Of a DNA stretch of 47,516 nucleotides, positions 36,268-46,774 are shown in pieces (positions within the stretch are counted from its first letter, which is position 1; every line of letters begins with the position of its first letter). Source of the DNA: Diplocarpon mali (taxonomy: Eukaryota; Ascomycota; Leotiomycetes; Helotiales; Drepanopezizaceae); assembly GCA_024741835.1 (NCBI GenBank), contig JAENRP010000055.1:1-47516 (forward strand), given 5' to 3'. Both the position numbers and the translations under genes were made by a program. Under the pieces are notes generated by a model, which did not search any database, was not told the origin of the DNA, and worked only from the letters and a program-made list of their open reading frames with translations.

Positions 36268-36422
36268 TGCCGTTTCGAATAGAATTGCGTTTAAAATCAA
36301 ATAAATTAAATGGTTAAGGGCACTCCTCCTATCGAAAAGTTGAAATGATTAAATAGCAGGTATTATAGAAGTATTAAATAGGGAGGAAGTCCTCTTGTCG
36401 AAAAGGGTTTTTGGGCTATAAC

Positions 36423-36556
36423 GCAGGGAATCACACCTCCTATAAAATACAATAAAGCAAGGAATCACACCTCTTGCAGTACCAAAGGGTTATAGAGCAA
36501 GGAATCACACCTCTTGCAATACGGATTGGCTGAATAGGGAATCACACCTCCTATTC
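36423..36556 (-). repeat. Leader hairpin array of element C (four units)
   Basis: On the plus strand the constant loop is GAATCACACCT. Units: 36457-36477 and 36497-36517 with arms GCAAG/CTTGC; 36532-36556 with arms GAATAGG/CCTATTC, 7 bp perfect; and one at about 36423-36443 with a weakened GCAGG/CCTAT pair. They lie between the primer site and the gag start, so they would be in the RNA leader. Confidence 0.88.
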
Positions 36557-36660
36557 GCCGATTGCTCGCCTCTTACTACAAGTCTCGTTCAACTTCCTAC
36601 TAACAGTTGCGGCGCAAGTGCTTTCTAAGGGAAGTCAATAATCTATTATCGGTCTATCCG

Positions 36661-36672
36661 GGGCTCATAACC
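36661..36672 (-). promoter_or_regulatory. Primer-binding site of element C, unmutated
   Basis: Minus strand GGTTATGAGCCC directly next to the 5' LTR. It is a 12-base complement of the initiator tRNA-Met anticodon arm (the CAU anticodon is included). D has GGTTATAAGCCC at the same place (40423-40412, minus). Confidence 0.85.
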
Positions 36673-36867
36673 TATTAAGCTTAAGTGAGTCGGCGCAGTA
36701 GGTATAGGAAACTTCTAGAGGTCGATAGTCGATATATTAGTAAGAGTTAGGGAAGGAAGGTTACCCCTTTCTTCCCTACAGCTATATACGTGTCAATATC
36801 CTACTGACTAAGCAGTAGGGTCACATGACAATACATCGGAGTGATGGCTGTATCACCCATCTCAACA
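36673..36867 (-). repeat. 5' LTR of element C
   Basis: 195 bp, minus strand TGTTGAG at 36867-36861 to CTTAATA at 36673. Confidence 0.95.
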
Positions 36868-39480
36868 TAATAACGCATTAGAGATTAAGGCAAAGCTTGA
36901 CAAATAGGCAAAACAAGGAGTTCGTTACGAACCAACTATAATATACGAAGGTTCCTACTAGAATGGCATCGCTAAGCGAAGCATCTAGCAAGCAGAGACT
37001 GATTATCGCGCTCTACTGCGAGATGCTAACCTGCCACTGGAATTCTAGGACCTTGCGGTTAAGGCAGACGCATACCTGCGAAATAGAACAGGTAATGGAC
37101 CAATAGTCAATAGCACCTAAATATCGCTATACGAGGCATATTTCGAATAGAAACCAAGCCTGGACCATATCCGCGTCTTTAGAAGCGTCTGCTACTCCTA
37201 TATCAGCCCGAAGTCCTGGCCCGCGGGTATAAAGAGCAAGAAGCTAATAGACTGAGGTAAAGAGTATATATTTGTTAGGTATATTAAATAGACAACAAAG
37301 CAATAGATGGTATACGCGCTAGACCTAGGGCGAGTAATCATATCCTCGGTAGTTGAGTTCGATAAATCTCAAAATAGGGAGGAGCTATCCTTAAAGCTCC
37401 GCATACTTAGAGATTCGCAAGGTATACCACTCGACGGTGATACTATTAAGCCGAACTAACAACCCCTCTCTTTAAGCTCAAGTATATCAAGCGCACCTAC
37501 TAATCGACGACCTGCTAGTCGCCCAAAGGCCGAACAGACTATTCCTATCGTCCGCGAACTGCCTAAAGTACAGAACAACTTCGATATTATTATCCCTTTA
37601 GTTAAAGCACCTACGGTAAAGGATGTTCCTGAAATAGGTATAAGTAATAACAAGCCTCTACCACTAGAAAGCGGTTCCCCAAATGATAAGCCTACGGAAC
37701 CCACAGCCGAACCTACGTCCTTAAAGAGGAATAGAGACTTAGAACTGGAAGATACCTTGGACGAACGCAAGTCTAAGCGTATCTAAGCTATAATAGCGCA
37801 TAGGATCTATAAGCTCGAACTTCAACAGAGCTTCGATAAAGATAATGCGTTCCTAGCCGCTAAGGGGATAATGAAAATCTCTCTTCTAAAGACGTATAAC
37901 AAAGCTATTAACAATCCAGAGAATAAAGTAGCATAGAGTAAGGCAATCTAAGAGGAGATAAGCTCTCTTATTGCAAATGGTATATAGATAGAGGAACCGA
38001 CGCTAAAGGACGTAAACCTAGTATCAATAAAGTGGGTCTTTATAATTAAGATATATGCAAATGGAACCCTAAAGCGTTATAAGGCAAGGCTTATAGCTAG
38101 GGGCTTCTCCTAACAGTATGGAGAAGACTACTTCGACACGTTCGCGCCAATAGTTCGCATAGACACCCTTTGCATATTCATAGCAATAGTAGCCGCTAAG
38201 GACCTTAAATACAGATAATACGATATTAAAAATGCATTTACTAAAGCGACTATAAAGGAACGGATTTTTCTCTCCTAACCTAACGGTGTTCCTATATGCG
38301 CTAGCCACTCTCTTCGTATACTCCGCAGTATCTACAGGCTTAAATAATCAGCCTATAATTAGAACCTCTTATGCAGCTCTACTCTAGTGGAAATGGGATT
38401 CGTTTAGAGCCTAGCTGACCCTTGTCTGTTTACCTATACTAAGCGTAGAATCAAGTTGCTACTATATATCGACGATATTACTACAGCTATAAAAACAACC
38501 ACTCAATTGGATTGGTTCTTTATAACAATTCGGAAACGTTTTAATACCAAGGATCTAGGGGGAATTCATAAGATCCTTGGCATCCGCGTTATAAGGAACC
38601 GCTCCACTTGAGAACTCTAGTTAGATTAAGAGCAGTATATCGAGAAGATCCTAGACCGAATGGGACTCTCTACTTATGCTCCTAACTTTAAGCCAAAGCG
38701 TACTCCAATCGAAGGAAAGTACAACAAGTTGGAGCCTGCTAATAAAAATAAGTAGAGAGAAGATCTAAAGAAGTACTAATAGGACATTAGAGCGATTATA
38801 TATGCTATAGTATATATAAGACCAGATATCGCCTTTATTACTAGGCAACTTAGTCAGAACTTAAAGGATCCGACGATTTGATACAAGAATGCAGTCAAGC
38901 GACTTAGAAGGTACCTTCAATCGATAATCATATAGAAGGTGAGATACAGACCAACGAAATATATAAGCGCAAAGCTTAAGGTATATACCGATTCTGACTA
39001 GGCAAATATGAAAGGTTAGAAAAGTATATTTAGAAGCGTAGTAGTGCTATATAGCAGACTTATATTATAGGGAAGTAGGAAGTAGAAATCAGTAGCTATT
39101 GCAAGCACTAAGGCCGAATATATATTAATATTATCAAATTGCAAGTAAGGATTATAGATCGCCTAAGTTCTAAAAGATATAGGTTTCGCTAAGTATATTA
39201 GATAAGATAGGAACTGTGTTAATCTCTAAATAGATAATACAAAGGCGATTGCACTCGCAAAGAATCCATACTTATACAAGCGATCGAAACATATCGATAT
39301 TACCTACTACTTCATCTGCGACCTTATTGCAAAGAACAAGTTATCAATTACCTATATCCTAACCGATTGAATAGTAGCAAATAGATTTACAAAGCCACTA
39401 GAGACAGTTGCAAAGTTCGAAGCGTTCAAAGATATGCTAGGGTTGCAGAAGACAATAGGGGCTTAGCAGGCTTAAGGACG

Positions 39481-39568
39481 ACTCCTGGGCCCGCCCCGCG
39501 AGTTAGGTCACGTAGTCTTATAAAGGAACATCTTTTAGGAAATTTAACTCCCGGTCCTACCCCGCGAG
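39481..39568 (+). repeat. Two palindromes after the B stop codon
   Basis: Copies at 39481-39503 and 39546-39568. A and C have three here, so B has lost one unit of about 60 bases. Confidence 0.88.
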
Positions 39569-39707
39569 TAAGATTGGTAATTTCAATAGAGGTTGCTATT
39601 AATTGATTGTTTTTAATTTAAAAAGATACCTAAGAGTTGGATTAGCGCAAAAGGATAGTTATTATTTTCCCAACTATAGGTCAATCGGAGTAAGGTCTAA
39701 GTAAGGG

Positions 39708-39902
39708 TATTAAGATAGGTAATACAGCTATCACTCCAATGTATTATCATATAACCCTACTGCTTAGTCAGTAGGATATTAACACGTATATAGCTATAGG
39801 AAAGAAAGGGGTAACCTTCCTTCCCTAACTCTTACTAATATATCGACCATCGACCTCTAGAAGTTTCCGTTACCTACTGCGCCGACTCACTTAAGCTCAA
39901 TA
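39708..39902 (+). repeat. 3' LTR of element B
   Basis: 195 bp, TATTAAG to CTCAATA, followed by AAGAT. Confidence 0.95.
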
Positions 39903-40423
39903 AAGATATATAATTAAGGCGTTTGACTTTACAAGGTTCAAAACCTTATTCCTCTACTAGCTATAGTCCTTTGCGCCTTTAAGCTTTTGAAACTCAGGGA
40001 GGCTAAGGGCAGCCGAAGATAATAACAATATCTTATTTGTATATTTGTATATAGAGTTATCGAAAGGAGGAGAAGGAGGAGGAGGAGGAGATAAACTATT
40101 GAATTCGAATTTAAGGTACTATATATTAGTCCCTTTAAAAATAGGTGATTCAGGCAGTAGAGTACTTTTAGCAATTAAGCTAGTAATCTTAGCTATTAGT
40201 CCTAATAATTTAGCTATAATGACGAATCTTGCGTAAGCTTAGATTATTGCATAGCACTTCGGAAAGGGAGTAGCTACTATTTTATTATTAAGATAACGCT
40301 ATCGTACATCGTTAGTTAAGTAATAAAAACTTAAAAATATCGATCAGCCTTTTCGTTTGTAAGGGAGACTCTAATCGATGTAATTTATCGAATGCTATTC
40401 ATAGGCATATAGGGCTTATAACC

Positions 40424-40665
40424 TATAGCAATAAGGTTCTCTAATAGTGAACTTGATAGTAAACTAGAAGAGAGGGCATAAAGAAGTATAAGGTGCAAAC
40501 GACAATATTAGGTATCTTATGTCTTGATTCATAAGAGCTCTCTAACTACGAGCTATTTAACAAGGGCTGCCACTAAGTCATATAGCAAGTCATATGACAC
40601 ATCATGTGTATGATGTGTCATGTGACAGATCATGTGATAAACATGTGACGGGCATTCCTGCAACA
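40424..40665 (-). repeat. 5' LTR of element D
   Basis: 242 bp. The outer half keeps the CATGTGAC repeats and the palindrome almost intact, while the inner half has more TpA changes than the left LTR. The primer site lies at 40412-40423 on the inner side. Confidence 0.95.
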
Positions 40666-40954
40666 GAAAATATAAATGTGTAAATACAAAGATACAGAAT
40701 CTACTATAAACCACTATATATTCTCACAGTAACGGTCTAAGAACATACGCTGCTGTTTTACGCTGAGATGATGGAATGAGGTATGAAGACGGAAGCTCGC
40801 AGTGGCAAGCCAATATCTTGAGCCGTACGACAACTTCGAGCCTGAAATGAAATTGATGCCGAGTCTCGAGACAGGGAGAATCTCAAGCCTGGACTTGGGA
40901 CGGACCCCGGCTGTACCTGCATAGTACATTCTCTTTCCACAATAGCCTTAGAAG
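40666..40954. other. Junction between element D and the hydrolase gene
   Basis: Starts with the target duplicate GAAAA and quickly becomes ordinary host composition. It should contain the 3' untranslated region of the hydrolase gene. No other feature seen. Confidence 0.6.
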
Positions 40955-42990
40955 TCATCCTCGAACCCACCTCTCCATTTCTTTGTCCCCCACCTCCTTC
41001 TCACCTGCAAGAAACCCCAGAACCAAGTCGTCGAACCGCGCCGGGTCCTCCCAATAGCACCAATGCCCGCCCCAATCAACCACCACCCCCCTCGCCCTCC
41101 CCCCCACACGCCTCACGACCTCCAACGGGCCCGCCTCGGGGAAGCACCCACTGCGCGAACTCGCCACCACCAGCACCTTCGTCGCGCTCCCGCTTGCAGG
41201 ACCAAAGGTGGCAGCGATGCTGGAGCGCCAATCAAGCGCCGTATGGTCGGCCATCAGCTTCCCGTAGTACTGCTGGTGGCCGCGCATCGCCTCTTCTAGG
41301 AAGAAGGCCTCGTCCTCGCGCGTCTTCTCTTCGCGGGCCTCTGGCGAGGGAAAGTCGCTGGGGAGGGGGCAGGCGCGGTAGGAGAGGCAGGCGGCAATGG
41401 TGGCTTTGTGGGCGTCGGCGGGGGAGGCGGCGAGTGTGGACTGGAGAGCGGAGACGGCGAGGGGATTGTTCATACCGCGGTTGCAGTAGCGGCCATCCCA
41501 GTCCGGGAGGGAATTCTGGAGAGGAGACTGGTCGACGAAGACTGTGTGGGTGAAGGGAGCGGTGGTGAAGAGGGAGGCGTAGCACCTGGTAGTTTATTGT
41601 AAGAGATTAGGAATTCAACGCATGATCCGACCCAGAGCCGAAGATATGTTTCTGAAATCCTCCAGGTGGCAGACTGACACGACAGAGTAAAGGATGAGTT
41701 CAAGCTGAAGCCATGATCTTCGAAGCTTCCTGGAAGCAGGCAGAACAGAGTGAATCAGAAAGGAGAAGAGGAAACGAACCACAAGATGCTAGCCCCCAGA
41801 CTTCCCCCAATAGACTTCCATTCTCTCTCTTCCCCCTTGTCCTCCGTGCCCTGCAGCAGCAAAACCAGTTCCCGCAGATCCATCGCCAGCCGACTGACCT
41901 GGAACCCATGATCGGGCTGCTCGCTCGCGCCGTGGCCGCGAAGATCAGGTATTATGAGTCGGTACTGGGCGGAAAGGGCGGGGATGTTTTTGCTCCAGAC
42001 GAGGGAGGTTCCTGTGAAGCCGTGGATCTTGGGATGTTAGTTGGTGGGGGACGAGGCAATGGGGTGAGAGCAGCGCAAGGCATGGAGGTATGAGTGCAAC
42101 AGAAGGCTGGGGCTTGAGAGTAGATGTGGATGTGGACTGATAGTGCAAAGGAGAAAGGCATGAAGTGTTTCGGCGATGCCAATATATTATGTGAAAGGTG
42201 CGATGTCATGGCAGCTGGAAAAAGTAGAGAGAGAAAATGGAGAAGAGTAACACGAAAAGTGACTGGAAATTGATTTCGTATACAGACTCGACGTGATCCC
42301 CTGGGCCTATAGCTCTTTAAAAGCCAAATCCGGACTCCAACTCCAGAGTCAGGTCAAACCGCTTGACAGTCCTCTATTCCCATCGCCATGCTCCTACCCC
42401 TCCTTGGCTCTCATTCCTCAAGGTAGACTAGACTACGTTTGGGGGCTGGAAGCTGGAGAGGTCAGACGCGGGACTGGAGAGCAACTGCTGGAGAGTCAGG
42501 ATGTGGACTAGATAGAGCAATTGAAGCATTGGAAAGACAGATTTCGAGGAATTGAAGGGCAAGGTCGGGCCGGAACTGGTGGAGAGTTTACATGCACTTC
42601 CACCCGCAAACCTCCAGCCCCAGAGCCCAAACCGCAGAGGAGAAAAAAATGACGTATTCCAATCCGCAGCACAATTCTTCTTGAAGTCATTTAGAGTATA
42701 GAGCAACGCAACGCAGAGTAGATTAAAGCAGAGGAAAGCGAAGCACAAAATCCAAACCTAGCCAAATCAAGATTTTACTCAAGGCACACTTAATAAAAGA
42801 GAACAACATTATAAACACAAGCACATCGAGGACCACGAGAGGGAGAGAGGGAGAGAGGGAGAGAGGGAGAGAGGATAAAGGGGAAAAAACATGCCAATAG
42901 CAACCACGGCCTCCCCTTCGCCTCCTCATCCTCGACACCCGTGTCGCGGTACGCGAGCGCTACGCCGTCGTTGGTTTTGTACGTCTGCAT
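40955..42990 (-). CDS. Alpha/beta hydrolase, three exons
   Basis: Predicted soluble alpha/beta-hydrolase fold protein of 324 residues; the substrate is not predictable. Proposed exons: 42990-42895, 42027-41780 and 41585-40955 (975 bases, in frame). The first splice joins PWLLL to IHGFTGTS, the oxyanion region, precisely. Seen: HGFTGTS (34-40), PDLRGHGAS (59-67), nucleophile elbow GGSLG with Ser108, FVDQSP after the third exon begins, and GGHW with the likely catalytic His289 near the C-terminus. The acid residue is not obvious. Intron 1 is unusual: 867 bp with a GC donor (GCATGT) and an AAG acceptor. Intron 2 is 194 bp with donor GTTCGT. Both donors are weak, so splicing needs RNA support. 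No signal peptide. The coding sequence shows no RIP-type stops despite element D lying 290 bp away. Confidence 0.8.
42837..42876. repeat. GGGAGAGA microsatellite in hydrolase intron 1
   Basis: About five tandem octamers, followed directly by the poly-A-rich segment before the GC donor. On the transcribed (minus) strand it is a pyrimidine tract TCTCTCCC just downstream of the donor. Confidence 0.85.
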
Positions 42991-44887
42991 TTCAATTTTC
43001 AATTTTCAGGGTAGTGGTATGCGCGAGGGATACTGCGGTATGCGTGAGGTGTGCGTGAGGTGTGGATTATATTCACCCTTGGTGTTCTGTTCTTAGGAGC
43101 TGTATTATATAATGTGTCATGACGTAACAGTGGAGTATTTTGCGTGTAGTGATCTGCCCTCTACCTTATGATATAATATGTATCATCCGCAGTATATTAC
43201 ACACTATTTACCACAGACTAGTGCACAGCCAGATTTAGGCGAAGGTATACCCAGCCCAAGCACACCTGTGATAATAAGCTTGAGCTTAGCCGGGTAGGTC
43301 TCCCGAAATCAGGCCTTTGCCAGATAAATATAAATACCCAGAGGGTGTAAAGTACGTAAATACTACCTAAGTGGGTATATTTCTGAACGCCGAAAGGAAA
43401 ATAGACTTTGCGGTCTTGTAGCTTGTAAACTAATCAGGTCTTCGCATCGCTCTACTGCCTTTCCCCTTCTTCGTATGGTGGGAAAGAGAGGTAGTAAGGG
43501 TATTTGCAAATCATCTGAATTATAATCAAGCTGTACTGAAACGCAGTCTTTGTGCTGTGTGTCAAATGCCAGGGGGGAGAGAGAGAGAGAGAGAGCTTTA
43601 GCAACCCGTCTGAATTAAGCCCAAGTTTTACTGAAGTGCAATTTCAGAGCTATGTCAAGAGTGAAAAGAGAGGGGCTGTTTTCGAAATCATCGAAACCAA
43701 GCTCAAGTCACATAGTACCGCGAACATTCCAGCTCCTTTTCAGAATTTCCACGTAGAAGGGAAAAGGAGGTACGTGTAGAGGGACTCGAATCGAACTGGA
43801 AACCACGCTATAATGCGATTTTAAAGCTACATGCAGGGTTCTTCACGTATAGAAAACATAACCTGCTAGTGATACTATACGAAACATAAAGATATCATTT
43901 TGCTTGTATTCTACGGCATGCTTCTAACTTTACCCGGTGCCCAGGTGCTCCTGATTTAGCTACGCAGAGTACTGAGACTTTTATTGATGGGGCTTGTTTG
44001 TATTATACCGTATTATAGTGCAAAATATCACACCATCAGGATCAAGTGATAAAACATAGCATCTTAGATATCTTTCAATATCGTACAATACAAGGTAATA
44101 TCCCAAAAGTCCTTCCTATGCATCCTCTAACGTTCCCTATATCTAGGGTGAAAAAACATAAAAAAAAAAAAAAAAAATTTCCACAGGAAAGAAAAAGAGC
44201 TTCAAACATTAATTCAATGACCAGTTCATGTGTTCCGTCTTTATAGAAGAAATGTTCCTGGAAGAAAACATTTTACCGCTATCCATCACAGTCATCACTC
44301 ACTCACTCACTCACTCCATGCACCGCCGGCATAGTGGTACCAGAATCAAAAATCACACTGGAAAGTCCAAATTTCAAAACCTATATTCTAAAAACCAGAA
44401 AAACAAGACTAAGATCAGAATCAATCTTCGACACAACTACAGCATTATGCTAAAGTATATTAAACCACATCAGATCATATAACTTCTCCACCCCAACAGC
44501 AGCAAAACACTACTTACACCTGCAGCTCTGTGATACGAGAAGCGTAGGGTGAAGAGACAAGTATTTCTATCTGTCGATCTTTATAGTATATACCTATGTA
44601 AGGATATAATCTGTTGGAGAGGCACAGCATACGATCCCCAACCACCCAGGCCCATCCAGCCCAGACCATACGAAACCAAATCGGGAGCGGAAAGCGCCTG
44701 CGCGGTCCAGGTCCATTTTCATGTCTAGCTATGGGTATCAAGCATGCATCTTTCTCTATAGAACCCCGCCCATACCCATGCGTACTACCAGATCCCAAGA
44801 AGGAGCAAGGCAGGCAGGCCACCGATCGATCTATCGTACAGCCTCGGCCATCACGCTCTATCGTACACCCAAGTCGATTTAGGAAAT
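42991..44887. other. Intergenic region with microsatellites
   Basis: Nearly 1.9 kb without a recognised gene. It should hold the hydrolase promoter (right of 42990) and the helicase 3' flank (left of 44888). Simple repeats: (GA)n at about 43577-43596, poly-A at 44159-44176, (TCAC)n at about 44294-44316. Short open frames are unremarkable. Confidence 0.6.
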
Positions 44888-46774
44888 CTACCGATTGAAC
44901 CCGCCTGTTCGCGCAACTCCACCTCTCCCCCCTCGACCGCCCCGCCCAGTATCAGCACGAGAGCCAAAGTCACCCCCGAAGACCGGTCCTCGGGGCCCAA
45001 CATCCGCCGCCACAGGCGCGCCGCCTCTCCCTCCATTCCCAGCCGAGCGGCCCTTTCCGCCGCCGCCACCGCCGCCGCCTCTGGGGACCTTTGGCGGATC
45101 GGGCACGACGGTCAGGCCCCGGACGCCCTTCAGGCCCATCTTGCTGAGGGTGGATTTCGCCACGCCCGGGACCTCGGGACTGCCCAGCCCGTCGCGGGCG
45201 AACTGATTCGCTTGTGTGACCAGCTCCTCGCTGTCCCACTTCAGGCCCTTGCAGTGGTTCTTGTAGTATCCCATCCACGCCTGGTAGGTCTTGGAGTGGT
45301 TGTCCATCTTCGCGGCGATGGCTCGGACCTCGTTCTTCGAGGAGAGGTCGGCGGGCGTCGGCTCGAAGTTGATGTCCTTCAGCGTCCAGGTCGAGAAGAA
45401 CGTCTCCGCCTCGGCCACGATGAACGTGCCTCTGCCCTCGGCCCCCGCTCTCGCGGTGCGGCCGAGACGGTGGATGTACGACTCCTTGTCCGACGGAATG
45501 CCCACCTGCAGCACGTTGGACACGCCGGGAAAGTCCATGCCGCGCGCCACGACGTCGGTGGCGACGAGGATGCCCTTCTTGGCTTCGCGGAACGAGTTGG
45601 TGACGCTCGTGCGCTTGCCCTGGCTCACGCGCGAATGGAGGACGCTGATCGTCGGCATGCCCGGGAGGTTCCGGAGGATCTCGCCGTAGAGATCGGCGAG
45701 CGCGGCAGTCGGAGCAAAGACGATGGCTTTGAACATCTCGGAGTTCGCGATCGCCATCTCGGAGCGCAGGGAGCCGACTAGCGCGGCCGCGACGTCGGAG
45801 AAGTTGGGCACGACGACGAGGTGCTGAGGGACGCGCTCGTGGGTGTTGGCCTCGCCGGCAGGGATCGTGGAGATGAACTTGTAGTCCCGGGAGAGGACCA
45901 GGTGGGCGACCTTCTCGACGTGCGGTGCGATGGTGGCGGAGAAGAGCAGACCCTGACGCTGGCTGGCAGCTTTGTCAGGGAGGTAGCTGATGATGCTCTT
46001 CAGGCTGTTCATGAAGCCCATGTCAAGGAGTCGGTCTGCTTCGTCCAGGACCAGCGTGTCGAGGTTGCGGAAAGCATCGACGATGCGCTGGTTGCTGCTG
46101 AGGTGGTCTTCCAGACGGCCCGGGGTGGCAATAAGGATGTCGCAGCCTCGCAAGATCTCCTTCTCCTCGGTGTTCTTGTTGGTGCCGCCGATGGCGAAGC
46201 AGACCCTATACTGCCGGAGGCGTTGGAGGAGGGCGGTGGCCTCCTTTGCGATCTGCATGGCCAGCTCGCGGGTGGGCGAGATGACGAGAAGCGAGACACC
46301 CAAGCCCGGACTGCGGTTCTTGTTGATGAGGGTCTGGATGGCGGGGAGCAGGAAGGCCATCGTCTTGCCCGTCCCGGTCTTGGCCTGTGCCAGGCAGTCG
46401 ATCCGGTTGGCGAGGAGGTCGTGCAGTGTCGCGGCCTGCACGGGCATCATCTGGTCGAACTTGAGGTCCTGGGTGATGGTCTGCAGCAGCACGGGATGGA
46501 GCAGCTTGCCCTCGGCGAGGTCTGCGAATCGTGGAGTGTCGAGGGGGGCCGGCGCGGCGAGAGGAGGTGTCGAGACGCGTGCGGGCGGAGGAGGAGGAGC
46601 TGCATTCCGCGGAGCCGCGTGTGTCGTCATGGCTTTCTTGCCACGGTATGGCCGTCTGGCGGGCGCTTTGGAGGAGTCCATCGTAAGTCTGATGAGACTT
46701 GGGAGAAGTGAGTTGCGCTTGAAGGGGAGAGACAGCATGGTGTTTTGGACTGGCGAGGAGTCGTAGGCTAACAT
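44888..46774 (-). CDS. mss116: DEAD-box ATP-dependent RNA helicase, Mss116-like
   Basis: Single-exon gene, 628 residues from ATG 46774; a second ATG at 46738 (616 residues) starts MLSLPFKRNSLLPSLIRL, a good mitochondrial presequence, and may be the true start. Mss116-type proteins unwind RNA and assist group I and II intron splicing and translation in mitochondria. Seen (numbering from 46774): a Q-motif region around 83-113, motif I AKTGTGKT at 131-138, Ia PTREL at 167-171, GG, Ib TPGR at 217-220, II DEAD at 244-247, III SAT at 279-281, then helicase C with VATDVVARGMDFP and HRLGRTARAG. The C-terminal 90 residues are Gly/Arg-rich with RGG-like repeats, expected to bind RNA. All catalytic motifs are intact. 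Assignment to Mss116 rather than another organellar DEAD-box protein rests on overall layout. Confidence 0.9.
   Translation of the reverse strand: MLAYDSSPVQNTMLSLPFKRNSLLPSLIRLTMDSSKAPARRPYRGKKAMTTHAAPRNAAPPPPPARVSTPPLAAPAPLDTPRFADLAEGKLLHPVLLQTITQDLKFDQMMPVQAATLHDLLANRIDCLAQAKTGTGKTMAFLLPAIQTLINKNRSPGLGVSLLVISPTRELAMQIAKEATALLQRLRQYRVCFAIGGTNKNTEEKEILRGCDILIATPGRLEDHLSSNQRIVDAFRNLDTLVLDEADRLLDMGFMNSLKSIISYLPDKAASQRQGLLFSATIAPHVEKVAHLVLSRDYKFISTIPAGEANTHERVPQHLVVVPNFSDVAAALVGSLRSEMAIANSEMFKAIVFAPTAALADLYGEILRNLPGMPTISVLHSRVSQGKRTSVTNSFREAKKGILVATDVVARGMDFPGVSNVLQVGIPSDKESYIHRLGRTARAGAEGRGTFIVAEAETFFSTWTLKDINFEPTPADLSSKNEVRAIAAKMDNHSKTYQAWMGYYKNHCKGLKWDSEELVTQANQFARDGLGSPEVPGVAKSTLSKMGLKGVRGLTVVPDPPKVPRGGGGGGGGKGRSAGNGGRGGAPVAADVGPRGPVFGGDFGSRADTGRGGRGGRGGVARTGGFNR

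Larger units (their letters stand above)
30731..36867 (-). mobile_element. Element C: youngest, best-preserved Copia, inserted in B
   Basis: 6137 bp on the minus strand, target duplication TAATA at 30726-30730 and 36868-36872. LTRs of 195 bp at 36673-36867 (5') and 30731-30925 (3'). The 5' end is an intact TGTTGAG; both right-hand termini read CTTAATA, i.e. CTCAACA with two CpA-to-TpA changes. Its position inside B makes it the last arrival of the nest, and it has the fewest stops. Confidence 0.96.
28324..39466 (+). pseudogene. Element B gag-pol in two segments, split by C
   Basis: Segments 28324-30730 and 36873-39466. Removing 30731-36872 restores a frame of 5001 bases with no net shift, ending at TAG 39464-39466. 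The longest intact stretch is the gag start (28291-28740). RT retains YIDD near 38468; RNase H ends near 39440. Insertion of C hit the integrase core. Stops are fewer than in A but still numerous. Confidence 0.9.
27723..39902 (+). mobile_element. Element B: Copia inserted in D, itself split by C
   Basis: LTRs of 195 bp at 27723-27917 and 39708-39902, target duplication AAGAT at 27718-27722 and 39903-39907. The body is interrupted by element C and its target duplicate (30731-36872); without them B is 6038 bp, the shortest family member. The primer site GGTTATAAGCCC is at 27918-27929. Confidence 0.96.
17168..40232 (-). pseudogene. Element D gag-pol in three segments, split by A and B
   Basis: Segments on the minus strand are about 40232-39908, 27722-26383 and 20191-17168. 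After removing the insertions, all three are in one frame (4689 bases). Seen: the gag segment LPEFQKLKGAKDY near 40000; a degraded zinc knuckle near 27010-27050; pre-integrase/integrase remains at 19772-19987 and below; a proline-rich linker with TPRPGPRV repeats at 18981-19102; RT with an intact YIDD at 18146-18157; RNase H ending in KHINIKFYYIR and ADRLTKSL before the stop at 17168. Many TAG and TAA codons interrupt it. No in-frame ATG remains at the gag start, so the start is uncertain. Confidence 0.88.
16670..40665 (-). mobile_element. Element D: outer Copia element hosting the nest
   Basis: LTRs of 242 bp at 16670-16911 and 40424-40665, target duplication GAAAA at 16665-16669 and 40666-40670. 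After removing two insertions with their target duplicates (20192-26382 and 27723-39907) the element is 5620 bp. The minus orientation is set by the coding frame and by the primer site inside the right LTR. It is the oldest insertion here, since it was hit by A and B, and it is heavily RIP-mutated. Its right end lies only 290 bp from the stop of the hydrolase gene; the 5' LTR promoter would fire leftward, away from that gene. Confidence 0.95.

Noticed and set aside
43750..43850. Minus-strand sequence resembling a tRNA T-arm (TTCGATTC) followed by CCCTCTAC.
   Set aside because: The T-stem does not pair, the anticodon stem is too short and no acceptor stem matches. At most a very decayed tRNA-like relic.
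45212..46766. Long plus-strand frames (45212-45781, 45821-46711, 45990-46766) across the helicase gene.
   Set aside because: They are antisense readings of GC-rich coding sequence; the minus frame has all helicase motifs.
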